Source of the DNA: Clostridia bacterium
GTDB lineage: Bacteria > Bacillota > Clostridia > Oscillospirales > Acutalibacteraceae
Direction of reading: 5' to 3'
NCBI GenBank assembly: GCA_024692685.1
Contig: JAILMJ010000007.1
Location: 1 to 53,991 of the forward strand
Length of the DNA: 53,991 nucleotides
Shown: positions 17,498 through 25,985 of the stretch, piece after piece
How positions within the stretch are numbered: position 1 is the first letter of the stretch
How the letters are laid out: each line of letters opens with the position of its first letter
Notes under the pieces: model-generated
Seen by the model: only the letters and a program-made list of their open reading frames with translations
Told to the model about the DNA's origin: nothing
Databases searched by the model: none
Program-made: the position numbers and the translations under genes

Positions 17498-20400
17498 TCA
17501 GCCGTTGTTGCTTATCTGAATCCAGGATTCGTCAACATCATTACCGATGCTAATCTGAGTCGCGAGTGCGCCGAGATCGACATAGTCAGCAGCCGTATCC
17601 TTATGCTGAGCATAATGCTTAACGATGAAGTAGTCGGTGGTATCAACTACACCGTCTTTGCTGACGTCGGCAGCAATGTTAAGCTGTCTGCTCCAGGTCT
17701 CGCTTCTTTCCTGGTTGACTATCATACCGATAACAGCAGCATCAAGGTTGTCAATACGCGAGTCGCCGGTTACATCGCCGAAGATAACAGCGAAGTATCT
17801 GAACTGCTCAAGGAACTGAACTTCACCTTTGATGTATGCGCCGGTACCTGTTCCTGAACCTGAACCGTTGTAGGTGGTCTTGTTACCGATATCTGCGTTG
17901 TAGGTGAAACCTGCGTGTGAGAAGAGTACATCCTTATCGGTCTCGGTAAGGCCTGAGCCTTCTTCGAAGCCGTAGATGAAGCCGAGCTTTCTCATATCAC
18001 CCGTTACTGCGAAATTCTCAATCTGAACACTTCCCTGATAACTCGGGTTAAGCGTGATATCAGGCTCGATGCCCTCCTGGAATTCCATGTGGTTGATTAC
18101 GTAGAACAGGTCAACTGCCTGCTGGTCAACCTCGGGCTGCTTCTCTGTGTCATATGACGTAGAGTTCATATTGTAGAAGTTATTGGCTTGGTTATACTCG
18201 CTCTGGAGTTCGCTGATTGAATCTGCCGTGTAACCGATTGCGGCTGCATTCTGGAGAATATCTTCAGCCATAGCAAGATAATCTTCGAGCTGTTCCCAGT
18301 TCGCTAATCCGCCGAACTCGATAAGGCCCTTATACGCTCTGAAGAGTGCTTTGTATGCTTTGGTTACAAGTGACTGAGTGATATAACCTTGGTTATTTTC
18401 AATATATTTTACAAGGCAATCCGCATAGTCATAAGCCTGCTGGAATTTATCGAAGGAATTTGCTGTGTAAGCGGGCTGCTCGTCAAAGGTCCTGTTTCTG
18501 CCGTGACTTGCTCCGCCGGGACGATATGCGCCCTCGGTGTACTTGAGCCAGAACTTAATTGTGTTAAGAGCCGGTATGGAAACGATATTGGCTTCGGAAT
18601 CCGCAATTCTCCAGGAGATGTTATCATAGTGGTTCTTAAGACCATTGTCATTATCTTCGATGCTCTTTGCAAACTCAACATAAGCCTTCTGGATATCCTG
18701 GATTTCGCCGGCTGCGTTGGAATCATAGCTTGACGCGGGAGTGACGGGAATCGAGGTGTTGTCTTCATTGCTGCCGAAGGCGTTGCCGAGAACGGAGGTT
18801 GTGATAAGGGCAAATGAAGGCCTGTAAATCTTGAATTCCTCGGAATCGAAGGTCCAGCCGATTGACTGACAGAAAGTCCCAATGGTAGTGAGCTGCTGTG
18901 AAGTAAGTGTTGCCCACTGTTTTGAATTGGCATTGTAATTACCGTCTCCGTCGGGAGTAATATCAAACGCCAATGTGCTGAGCGCAAGTCTTACAACGCT
19001 CTCAGCGTCGGAATCGGGAATCGCGACATTGTGATTGCCTGTTACGTTGTTTTCATCATCATATTCAAGTTCCGCAGCATAGGCAAGAGCGTCCTGAATC
19101 AGTCTTGAACTGTTGGCAGCAGCAAAATTATATGTTGTATTACCCCTGCTGTATGTGGATTCGACTGTTGAGCCTGAGCCCGCAAACGGATAGAGAGTTT
19201 TATCGCCGGGAGTGCCCGGGAAACCGTCATAGTTCGGATTGGCGGTCTCGTTGTCGCCGCTTCCGGTAGTCTTGTTGCCGTCAAATACACCGTCATCATT
19301 CTTATCATAAAGACCGGCGTTTCTCAGTCTGAGCTTGATGAAATACATCATCCAGGCATAGTAATCATTGCCGAGGCCGCCCTGAACAGTGGATTCATAG
19401 GAGCCGAGGAATTCCTCCGCGTCCTCAACGGCGTTATTGACTCTGTTCTTATACTTAACGCTGAATGAAGGATAATCTTCACGCTCGAATGTCCTGTAAC
19501 CGTCCTGATAGACAACTTCGCCGTATGTGCCTGCCCTAATGCTTCCGTCCTGAGCTTCAACGGGCATCGCCCTTCTGAAGTTGGAATAAACATACTCTTT
19601 CTGGTATACGGAAGTGGTCGTGTCGTTAGCAGGTATAACATTACCCGAAGCATCATAGCTTGTTACCGCAACATCGGAGGTTGCGTCTCTGTAAGCAAGG
19701 CTTACATAAAGCTTGATATCAAAACCGTTGTCAGTTCTCTTCTGAACGATAAATGAATCGGGAACAAGTTCCTGTGCCTTTCTGGCATAGGAAACTCTGC
19801 CGAAGGTGGAAGGAATATTGAGCCTGTATTGATTTACGCCGACTGTGGTGATTGAGGAAGTGTCATCCTTGTCAAGACCTATATCCTCCGCGGCAGCCTT
19901 TGCGCTGTTAAGGCTGGTGAATATTACGGGATAATCAGAGGCGTTATAGAGAACAGCGTTGGTTGTTTCGCTGAGGCCATCAACATAGTCTTTCAGCTCA
20001 TCATAGGTAATCTGGTGACTGCCAATGTAGTTGTGCGAAACGCCGAGACCGTCAGTATAGTTATAGCTCTTGACCTGATTTGAAAGAAGGAGAGGACCTA
20101 TGGTCGTGATGAGCGGAGCAGCATACTGGTTGAGGTAGAAGAGAAGCTGCGAAACAAGGGTTGACAGCGTGCTCGCGCTCAGCAGTCCTTCAAAGTTAGC
20201 AACGGTTGTAGGCGTGCTGAGATTTGTGGGATGTCTGTTGGTGCTGTCTGATTCGGTGCAAGCGGGAAGAAGCGCGTTGTCGCCGAACACTATACCGAGA
20301 ACTCTGTCGACAAGGCGAATGATAACAACTGTCGTGGAGTTGTTGAGCTCACCGGTTGAGTTGGTTCTGAACAGACTGAAGAGCTTCTGGAGGTCAAAGT

Positions 20401-22747
20401 TCATGACTGAATTGAGCAGCCAGTCGTTGAATATCGCCGAAGAACTGCCGCCTGCGAACTCATCCGGAAGCCAGTTCGCGGGAATAAGATGGAACAGAGT
20501 GGAATCAATAAGCTGATAGAGAACCGGAGCTAAATCCTTGCCGTCTATGTTGCACTTGGTTCCGTTATTGGTGTTGGGATGTTGAGACTTAAGGTTCTCA
20601 AAAGCATTTTCGGCAGTATTGAAAGCGTCAACAAAAGCGGTTCTGTAGGTGCTGTTACCGACCTTGACCTTTGAGAACCTGCTGCCGGCAGCCGCAGTCT
20701 TATCGTAGGAACCCGTAAGAACAGGCATATAAGTTGACGCGCCCCAGAGAAGGAACTCATAAATCCATGTCTCAAAGGTGGTATCGGTCTCGGGCCAGTA
20801 ACCTAAGGTTCTGTTGAAATCGAAGGTGCCGTTGAGAAGGTAGGCAACCAGCGAAGCGCCGATATCCATGGCGGCTCTGGGAACTTCAACGGTTTTGTTC
20901 GCAACGGTAACGGTGTCAACATAGGGAATGGGTTCAACCGAACCGGTACCTTTGGGTGTATAGTTCTGATTCAGCTCAACGCGATAGTGATAAGCGTCAA
21001 GTCTGTCGAGATAGTTGTTCTGCGGAATATACTGAGCCGCAAGAGAAGCGAGCGCGTAAGCGCCGACTTCCGCTATACTGTCGCACCATGCGGGGAAGTA
21101 GCAGTCGTCAATAAACATAGAGAGAACAACTTTTATGAGAGAGGCATAGACAGCCGAATTGGGAATAATGTGCTCCTCTCTGATGAATGTGGGATTACGG
21201 TAATCGGCAGACGCGGAAGCTGTGGTATTAACCAGTTCGTTGTCGGACGTATAACGGTAAACGTTTTTTCCGTCAGAAGCGGCAGCGGTGGCCTCCTGGT
21301 CAATATAAATCTCTTCCTCCTGAAGAGTGATATAAAGCTGACCGAGCTCGTCATCCATCTTGAGAGCGTTGGCTTCGTCAGCCGAGTAGGCAAGGGTCGG
21401 ATCGACCTCAAGACCCAAAGCAGGCAGAAGACCGGGAAGCATACGGGCAACGTCGTTAAGGAGGGAAATAAAGTTATCCTGAACGAAGATTCCGTTTTCG
21501 TTGATATCGATGAAGGTGGCGAGACCGCCGCCGTTAAAGAACCAGTCGAGAAGCGCCTCAATCTTCGGAACGGGATACTGAACCGCAAGGTCATCATATA
21601 CGATTGCGGGAGCGCCGTTCTCCGTGCAAAGCGTCTCAATAGCTCCGACAATCGTGCTGAACATAACGTCCTGAAGAACCGCGGGGTCGCCGTACGGATT
21701 TTCTTCCGTAATTTCAATATCGAGAGCATCAAGGAGAACTCCTTTAAGAAGGTCGGCAACCATTCCGCCGAGAAGAGCGTCTATGGCGTTGTTAACCAGA
21801 TGATAGAAGGAAATCTTATTGATGCTTGTTTTTGAAACCTTTGTGTTGCCGTTTTGATATTCGGGATAATAATCCTCGCCGCCCATTGCGGGAAGGAAGG
21901 GCTCAAAGTTCTCGCCGAGGACGGACTTTCCGCCTGTATCCGCGGAGGTACCGGTACCGTCAACAAGAAGCCAGTCAACAAGCTGCTGAATGCCGTTGTC
22001 ATAGCTCCATCCCGAAGGCGCCGCGTCAACTTCGGTATTCCAGAGCTTGGAATAAAGAAGATTTTTAAGACCGACGGGGAAATCTTCAAGCAGAGGACCG
22101 ACTGTGTCTATCTTATTTAAAAAGCTCTTAAGCACACCGAAATCAAAATCTCCGGTAATTATGTTTTTGAGCTGACCTCTGTTATCGGAAAGGAACTGTG
22201 TAACTTTCTGCAAAACAGCAATATCCGATGAGCCGGTCTGACCGTCCCTTGCGGGAACATTACGGCAGACTCTGTCTGCATTGTTCTGATCACTGAAAGC
22301 GGCGCCGTTAAGATCTTTGATGTTACCAAGCAAGCCGCCAAGAATACCGGATGCCACTGTAGCTAATCCTGCGCCGAATCCGTTAAGTCCGACATTTTTA
22401 TAACTCTGATTGTTGTTGTCAACGACAGCATGCACTATATTCCACAGATAATACATAACATTATCTATGTTGGTCAATTCCAGGTGTAATGTTCCCAGAA
22501 TGGATGCGTCCTCGTTTACAACAAGATTCGCATTTTTGAGTAAGTCATCAAGCAAGTCAAGGACATAGGTGGCTCCCTGCTCGCCGGTGAAATACACCTT
22601 CTGTACGCCGTCAAGATAATTGTAAGGCTGGGTCTCAAAGCTCAGATAGTCGCCGTTCATTGTTTTTGCGAAGGCGGTTGAGCCAAAGACCGAAAATGCC
22701 ATTACGAAAGCAAGAATGACAGCAAGAAGTCTTTTCGCTTTTTTCAT
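17498..22747 (-). CDS. Very large secreted protein with C-terminal dockerin-like domain
   Basis: A 1,749-residue protein. The start MKKAKRLLAVILAF is chosen because GGAGGTG lies 8 bases before it; an ATG five codons upstream overlaps that site. Residues 1-27 form a signal peptide ending STAFA. The bulk (28 to about 1,650) has no domain I recognise; it is rich in Asn, Asp, Tyr and Leu, with helical and beta stretches but no obvious tandem repeats. Near the C-terminus are two calcium-loop motifs of dockerin type I, DVTGDSRIDNLD and DVSKDGVVDTTD, each followed by a helix. Dockerins bind cohesin modules on cell-surface scaffolds, so the protein is probably displayed in a cellulosome-like or surface complex. 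No catalytic motif was identified; whether it is enzyme, binding protein or structural component is open. Confidence 0.85.
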   Translation of the reverse strand: MKKAKRLLAVILAFVMAFSVFGSTAFAKTMNGDYLSFETQPYNYLDGVQKVYFTGEQGATYVLDLLDDLLKNANLVVNEDASILGTLHLELTNIDNVMYYLWNIVHAVVDNNNQSYKNVGLNGFGAGLATVASGILGGLLGNIKDLNGAAFSDQNNADRVCRNVPARDGQTGSSDIAVLQKVTQFLSDNRGQLKNIITGDFDFGVLKSFLNKIDTVGPLLEDFPVGLKNLLYSKLWNTEVDAAPSGWSYDNGIQQLVDWLLVDGTGTSADTGGKSVLGENFEPFLPAMGGEDYYPEYQNGNTKVSKTSINKISFYHLVNNAIDALLGGMVADLLKGVLLDALDIEITEENPYGDPAVLQDVMFSTIVGAIETLCTENGAPAIVYDDLAVQYPVPKIEALLDWFFNGGGLATFIDINENGIFVQDNFISLLNDVARMLPGLLPALGLEVDPTLAYSADEANALKMDDELGQLYITLQEEEIYIDQEATAAASDGKNVYRYTSDNELVNTTASASADYRNPTFIREEHIIPNSAVYASLIKVVLSMFIDDCYFPAWCDSIAEVGAYALASLAAQYIPQNNYLDRLDAYHYRVELNQNYTPKGTGSVEPIPYVDTVTVANKTVEVPRAAMDIGASLVAYLLNGTFDFNRTLGYWPETDTTFETWIYEFLLWGASTYMPVLTGSYDKTAAAGSRFSKVKVGNSTYRTAFVDAFNTAENAFENLKSQHPNTNNGTKCNIDGKDLAPVLYQLIDSTLFHLIPANWLPDEFAGGSSSAIFNDWLLNSVMNFDLQKLFSLFRTNSTGELNNSTTVVIIRLVDRVLGIVFGDNALLPACTESDSTNRHPTNLSTPTTVANFEGLLSASTLSTLVSQLLFYLNQYAAPLITTIGPLLLSNQVKSYNYTDGLGVSHNYIGSHQITYDELKDYVDGLSETTNAVLYNASDYPVIFTSLNSAKAAAEDIGLDKDDTSSITTVGVNQYRLNIPSTFGRVSYARKAQELVPDSFIVQKRTDNGFDIKLYVSLAYRDATSDVAVTSYDASGNVIPANDTTTSVYQKEYVYSNFRRAMPVEAQDGSIRAGTYGEVVYQDGYRTFEREDYPSFSVKYKNRVNNAVEDAEEFLGSYESTVQGGLGNDYYAWMMYFIKLRLRNAGLYDKNDDGVFDGNKTTGSGDNETANPNYDGFPGTPGDKTLYPFAGSGSTVESTYSRGNTTYNFAAANSSRLIQDALAYAAELEYDDENNVTGNHNVAIPDSDAESVVRLALSTLAFDITPDGDGNYNANSKQWATLTSQQLTTIGTFCQSIGWTFDSEEFKIYRPSFALITTSVLGNAFGSNEDNTSIPVTPASSYDSNAAGEIQDIQKAYVEFAKSIEDNDNGLKNHYDNISWRIADSEANIVSIPALNTIKFWLKYTEGAYRPGGASHGRNRTFDEQPAYTANSFDKFQQAYDYADCLVKYIENNQGYITQSLVTKAYKALFRAYKGLIEFGGLANWEQLEDYLAMAEDILQNAAAIGYTADSISELQSEYNQANNFYNMNSTSYDTEKQPEVDQQAVDLFYVINHMEFQEGIEPDITLNPSYQGSVQIENFAVTGDMRKLGFIYGFEEGSGLTETDKDVLFSHAGFTYNADIGNKTTYNGSGSGTGTGAYIKGEVQFLEQFRYFAVIFGDVTGDSRIDNLDAAVIGMIVNQERSETWSRQLNIAADVSKDGVVDTTDYFIVKHYAQHKDTAADYVDLGALATQISIGNDVDESWIQISNNG

Positions 22748-22810
22748 AATATGCACCTCCATAAAAGTACAACGTGCCCCTGCGGCACGGTTAGATTACA
22801 TCCATATAAT

Positions 22811-22834
22811 AAAAAGAGGTTGTTGCAAACCTCT
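22811..22834 (-). terminator. Terminator-like hairpin in the leader of the dockerin gene
   Basis: On the minus strand AGAGGTT, a 6-base loop and AACCTCT are followed at once by TTTTATTATA. It sits about 64 bases upstream of the dockerin protein start, and 200 bases beyond the trxB terminator, so it may be a transcriptional attenuator or a backup terminator. Confidence 0.5.
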
Positions 22835-23031
22835 CCCGTATTTTTTAACTTTTATTGAATTTATTATGAACAATTTGTTAACACCCGATTCTGTTGGATG
22901 GATTGTATAAAAGCAGAGAAGTACGATTGTATAAAATGCACAATCAGGTTTGGGAGCTGCCCGTTTTCCGCTTTTTTCAGCTCCGCAGGTCAGCCTGTGT
23001 ATTTTACCGGAAAAAGGTGTTTTTACGGCCG

Positions 23032-23063
23032 TAAAAAGCCGGCGGAAACGCAAATCCGCCGGC
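23032..23063 (-). terminator. Intrinsic terminator of the peroxide/thiol operon
   Basis: On the minus strand GCCGGCGGA, loop TTTGCGTT, TCCGCCGGC, then TTTTTA. Confidence 0.9.
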
Positions 23064-23106
23064 TGTCTTTTTCTGTTTTCAACGCTCTGAATACCGCTTC
23101 GTTATC

Positions 23107-24009
23107 TCAGCCGTTGATGTATTTTACCACCTCGGTAGCGGCAACAGCTCCGTCCGAAACCGCTGTGACGAGCTGGCGTACCTCCTTGGCACGGTTATCA
23201 CCCGCCGCATAAATTCCGGGAACTCCCGTATGACAGTTTTCACCCGCGGGAATGTAACCCGCTTCGTCGAGTTCCACAAGACGGGCAAAATTCATATTCT
23301 CCGGAATTCTGCCCACAGCTATGAAGAGACCATTGACCTCAAGGGTTCTCACCGAGCCGTCTTTATTTGTCACCTCAACGCTTTTAAGCCGTTTTTCTGC
23401 GTTCAGCGCCGTAACATTGCTGTTGAGGACAAACTCTATATTCGGCTTTTCGCTGAGCTTTGCCGCGTTTGCCTCTTCACCCCTGAAGCTGTCACGGCGG
23501 TGAATAAGATAGACCTTCGCGGCAATATCGCTCAGATACAGAGCGTCTTCAAGCGCGGTGTTTCCCCCGCCGACAACCGCCACGGTCTTGTTGCGGTAAA
23601 AGTTACCGTCACAGGTTGCGCAGTACGATACTCCCCTGCCCACAAGGCTGTCCTCGTTTTCAAGACCGAGTTTTCTGTTTGCGGATCCGGTAGCAATGAT
23701 AACCGCCTTTGCCGTATATGTATTCTTTGCCGTTATAACTTCTTTTGAATCGCCCAAATCATTTATATCTACGGCTTTTTCAAAGACAAACTCCGCGCCG
23801 AGGTTTTCCGCCTGCTTATGAAGACGGTTTGAGAAATCAATGCCGGAGATATGCTCCTCAACGGGATAATTCTCGATATCCGGCGTATTTATAATCTGGC
23901 CGCCGCAGCTCAGCGCTTCAAGCACAAGCACTTTTTTTGCCGCGCGTCTGCCGTAAATCGCGGCCGTCATACCGGCGGGACCGCCGCCGATGATGATGAT
24001 ATCGTACAT
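23107..24009 (-). CDS. trxB: Thioredoxin reductase
   Basis: A 300-residue flavoprotein that reduces thioredoxin with NADPH. It shows the N-terminal FAD Rossmann motif GGGPAGMTAAIYGRRA, the redox-active disulfide CATC (in SYCATCDGNF), the NADPH-binding motif VGGGNTALEDALYL with HRRD, and the C-terminal FAD motif YAAGDNR. The length is standard for the low-molecular-weight bacterial enzyme. GGAGG lies 8 bases before the ATG, and trxA ends two bases upstream, so the pair is translationally close. It is the last gene of a five-gene minus-strand operon with flavodoxin, OhrR, glutathione peroxidase and thioredoxin, giving a complete electron path from NADPH to peroxide. Confidence 0.96.
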   Translation of the reverse strand: MYDIIIIGGGPAGMTAAIYGRRAAKKVLVLEALSCGGQIINTPDIENYPVEEHISGIDFSNRLHKQAENLGAEFVFEKAVDINDLGDSKEVITAKNTYTAKAVIIATGSANRKLGLENEDSLVGRGVSYCATCDGNFYRNKTVAVVGGGNTALEDALYLSDIAAKVYLIHRRDSFRGEEANAAKLSEKPNIEFVLNSNVTALNAEKRLKSVEVTNKDGSVRTLEVNGLFIAVGRIPENMNFARLVELDEAGYIPAGENCHTGVPGIYAAGDNRAKEVRQLVTAVSDGAVAATEVVKYING

Positions 24010-24011
24010 CG

Positions 24012-24323
24012 TTACGCCTCCACAAGATCGGCAACAGAGTCGGCGGAAATAAGGCCGACCTGACGGTTAACTTCTTCTCCGTCACGGAAAACGACGAGGC
24101 AGGGAATCGAAAAGACCTCGTAATTCTCGCTCAGTTCATCCTCTTCGTCTATGTCAACCGAAACAACCTTTACACCGGGGTGGCTTTCCGCGTATTCCGC
24201 AATAATGGGCTTGAGCGCCTGACAGGGGCCGCACCAGCCGGCATTAAAATCCACAAGAACGGGTTTGTCGGATTTAAGGACTTCGTCCTCGAATGTCTTT
24301 GCTGTTACTTCAATAACCGCCAT
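24012..24323 (-). CDS. trxA: Thioredoxin
   Basis: A 103-residue thioredoxin with the active site WCGPC at about residues 30-34 and the conserved cis-Pro region (FSIPCLVVF). Here the residue after the cis-Pro is Cys, giving a third cysteine near the active site, which is uncommon in the general thioredoxin TrxA and may tune its partners. It reduces disulfides in cytoplasmic proteins and would recycle the peroxidase encoded just upstream. GGAGAA precedes the ATG; trxB follows after two bases. Confidence 0.95.
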   Translation of the reverse strand: MAVIEVTAKTFEDEVLKSDKPVLVDFNAGWCGPCQALKPIIAEYAESHPGVKVVSVDIDEEDELSENYEVFSIPCLVVFRDGEEVNRQVGLISADSVADLVEA

Positions 24324-24349
24324 GATTTTATTCTCCTTCCGTTATCTTA

Positions 24350-24889
24350 TCAGAGCAGTGCGGCGATGTCCTGCTCGAAGTCCGCCGGGTTGCAGGTGGG
24401 ATTGTAGCGCTTTATAACATTGCCTTCCCTGTCAACGAGGAATTTTGTGAAATTCCATTTGATATCCTCCGGCTTTTTGCAGGTGTTGCTGATTTTTGAA
24501 ATGGCAGCCATAGCGGCTTTGTTTTTTATTCCCTTTATTTCCTCGGTGGGCTGAGCCGCTTTGAGGAAGGTGAAGAGAGGCTCTTCGTTTTCGCCGTTTA
24601 CGTCTATCTTTGCAAGCTGGTCAAACTGAGTCTTATATTTTGCGGTGCAGAATTCGTGAATTTCGCCTTCGTCGCCGGGCGCCTGATGACCGAACTGGTT
24701 GCAGGGAAAATCAAGGATTTCAAGGCCCTGCTCATGATACTTTTCATAAAGATTTTCGAGCGCTTCATACTGGGGAGTGAATCCGCATCCGGTTGCGGTG
24801 TTCACAATAAGAAGCACTTTGCCTTCAAGTGATGCGAGATCGAGAGTTTCGCCTTTGCGTGCCTTAACTTTGTAATCATAAATGCTCAT
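24350..24889 (-). CDS. Glutathione peroxidase-family thiol peroxidase (Cys type)
   Basis: A 179-residue GPx-fold enzyme. The catalytic Cys is in NTATGCGFTPQY (about residue 36), with the FPCNQFGHQAPG motif and the WNF motif (IKWNFTKF) that supply the Gln, Trp and Asn of the active site. Catalysis uses Cys, not selenocysteine. Bacterial and plant enzymes of this type generally use thioredoxin as reductant; the trxA and trxB genes directly downstream support that here. It reduces hydrogen peroxide and organic hydroperoxides. GGAGG lies 7 bases before the ATG. Confidence 0.95.
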   Translation of the reverse strand: MSIYDYKVKARKGETLDLASLEGKVLLIVNTATGCGFTPQYEALENLYEKYHEQGLEILDFPCNQFGHQAPGDEGEIHEFCTAKYKTQFDQLAKIDVNGENEEPLFTFLKAAQPTEEIKGIKNKAAMAAISKISNTCKKPEDIKWNFTKFLVDREGNVIKRYNPTCNPADFEQDIAALL

Positions 24890-24931
24890 AATAAATCCTC
24901 CGTATAATATATTTTATTTTTGTTTTTTCAT

Positions 24932-25381
24932 TTATTCAAACAGGTCCATAACTTCAAGCAGAATTTCCCTGAGTTCCCTGCCGCGTGTGAGACCGGAAAC
25001 GCAGACAGCCATCTGCTCCGGAATGTGTATCGCCTCTTCTCTGAGCTTTTCGCCCTTTTCCGTTATTGAGACAATCAGGTCTCTGGCGTCCTGCGACGAG
25101 CGCTCTTTGGTGATAAAGCCTTTTTCTTCGAGGCGTTTGATTACCGGGGTGAGCGTGCCGCTGTCAAGGCGCAAACGCGAGCGCAAACGCCTTGTAAGCA
25201 CCTGCTTTTCTTCCCACATAACCATCATTGTAATATACTGCGTATATGTCAGACCGATTTTATCCAGAAAGGGAGTGTAAGCGTTGATAACCTCCCTTGC
25301 GCAGACATAAAGGGGAAAGCAAAGCTGATTGTCAAGAAGAAGAGGGTCGCAGTTTTTGGGATTATTCTTAAATTCAGCCAT
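24932..25381 (-). CDS. ohrR: OhrR-type MarR family peroxide-sensing repressor
   Basis: A 149-residue winged-helix regulator. The N-terminus carries DNQLCFPLYVCAREV, the OhrR signature whose Cys is the peroxide sensor in Bacillus subtilis OhrR, followed by the YTQYITMMVMWE helix and wing residues SGTLTPVIKRLEEKG. Further Cys residues at the extreme N-terminus and near the C-terminus could form the disulfide of two-Cys type OhrR proteins. The ATG at 25381 overlaps the end of the flavodoxin gene by 8 bases; a TTG two codons earlier is also possible. Being second in the operon it presumably represses its own promoter and is released by organic peroxides; that it controls this operon is inference. 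Confidence 0.9.
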   Translation of the reverse strand: MAEFKNNPKNCDPLLLDNQLCFPLYVCAREVINAYTPFLDKIGLTYTQYITMMVMWEEKQVLTRRLRSRLRLDSGTLTPVIKRLEEKGFITKERSSQDARDLIVSITEKGEKLREEAIHIPEQMAVCVSGLTRGRELREILLEVMDLFE

Positions 25382-25787
25382 TTTCAATCACTCTCTTTGC
25401 AAACTCCGCAGCAGCTTTGATATCCTTTTCATCAGGCTTGCCTTTATGCATGGGGCCGAAAGCTCCCTTGCAGTAAAACTCATCCTTCGCCTGGGGGATG
25501 TTCTTCGCCGCAAGCAATTTGCCGACCTGCTTGTAAGTTGACTTTACGAGAGCCGCGGTGCTGAAATTGACAACCTTGCCGACTTTCACGTCAATACCCG
25601 AAATGAATTTCGCGACGTTTTCATCAACGCCGTATGCATAGACGGAACTGCCGAGGAAAAGAATGTCAACGTCCTCTGTCAGAGGCACTTCTGTATTCAG
25701 AGCCTGAACTCCCGCCGCGCCCGCGATTGCGTTTGCGAGTTTTGCCGTATTGCCGCCTCTTGAATAATACCTTACAGCCAATTTCAT
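25374..25787 (-). CDS. Flavodoxin-family protein
   Basis: A 137-residue flavodoxin-like protein, first gene of the peroxide/thiol operon. The phosphate-binding loop YSRGGNTAKLA is at residues 8-18 and the second FMN loop GSSVYAYGVDEN follows the third strand. It probably carries FMN and transfers electrons in the cytoplasm; the partner is unknown. The short length suits a small flavodoxin of the kind often seen in Clostridia beside redox regulators. GGAGCAGG-type site precedes the ATG and a strong promoter lies 50-80 bases upstream. Its last codons overlap the start of ohrR. Confidence 0.88.
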   Translation of the reverse strand: MKLAVRYYSRGGNTAKLANAIAGAAGVQALNTEVPLTEDVDILFLGSSVYAYGVDENVAKFISGIDVKVGKVVNFSTAALVKSTYKQVGKLLAAKNIPQAKDEFYCKGAFGPMHKGKPDEKDIKAAAEFAKRVIENG

Positions 25788-25820
25788 ATTGCCTGCTCCT
25801 TCCGGTTAATTGATTTTGCT

Positions 25821-25868
25821 AAATCGATTTTACGCGATCAGTTTATCACAACCGATTTGAATTGTCAA
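25821..25868 (-). promoter_or_regulatory. Promoter and possible OhrR operator of the peroxide/thiol operon
   Basis: On the minus strand TTGACA (25863-25868), a 17-base spacer and TAAACT (25840-25845). A 10-base palindrome AAATCGATTT at 25821-25830 lies just downstream of the -10 box, close to where a repressor could block transcription. It does not match the TACAATT-AATTGTA box of Bacillus OhrR exactly, so the operator role is a guess. Confidence 0.6.
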
Positions 25869-25892
25869 GTACTTCAGGGAAAATTTTTTAAC

Positions 25893-25938
25893 AAAAAAAC
25901 GGAACGGGAATCTGACGTCCGTCATTAACCCGCTCCGT
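25893..25938 (-). terminator. Intrinsic terminator of the MFS/DUF1015 operon
   Basis: On the minus strand ACGGAGCGGG pairs with CCCGTTCCGT (one mismatch) around an inner TGACG/CGTCA hairpin, followed by TTTTTTT. Confidence 0.85.
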
Positions 25939-25985
25939 AAGATAATAATGTATTATTATTTAAATATGTACTGCTCCGGTAAAAT

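Larger units (their letters stand above)
22748..23106. other. Intergenic leader of the dockerin gene and tail of trxB
   Basis: These 359 bases hold no convincing gene. They contain the leader of the minus-strand dockerin gene with two hairpins (22773-22788, CGTGCC/GGCACG, and 22811-22834), a perfect 18-base palindrome TTTTTACGGCCGTAAAAA at 23020-23037, and the trxB terminator at 23032-23063. No clear sigma-A promoter for the dockerin gene was found. Confidence 0.6.

Noticed and set aside
20987-21835. Plus-strand open frame of 282 codons inside the dockerin gene
   Set aside because: It lies antisense to a 1,749-codon gene with a signal peptide and dockerin; no ribosome site or family resemblance.
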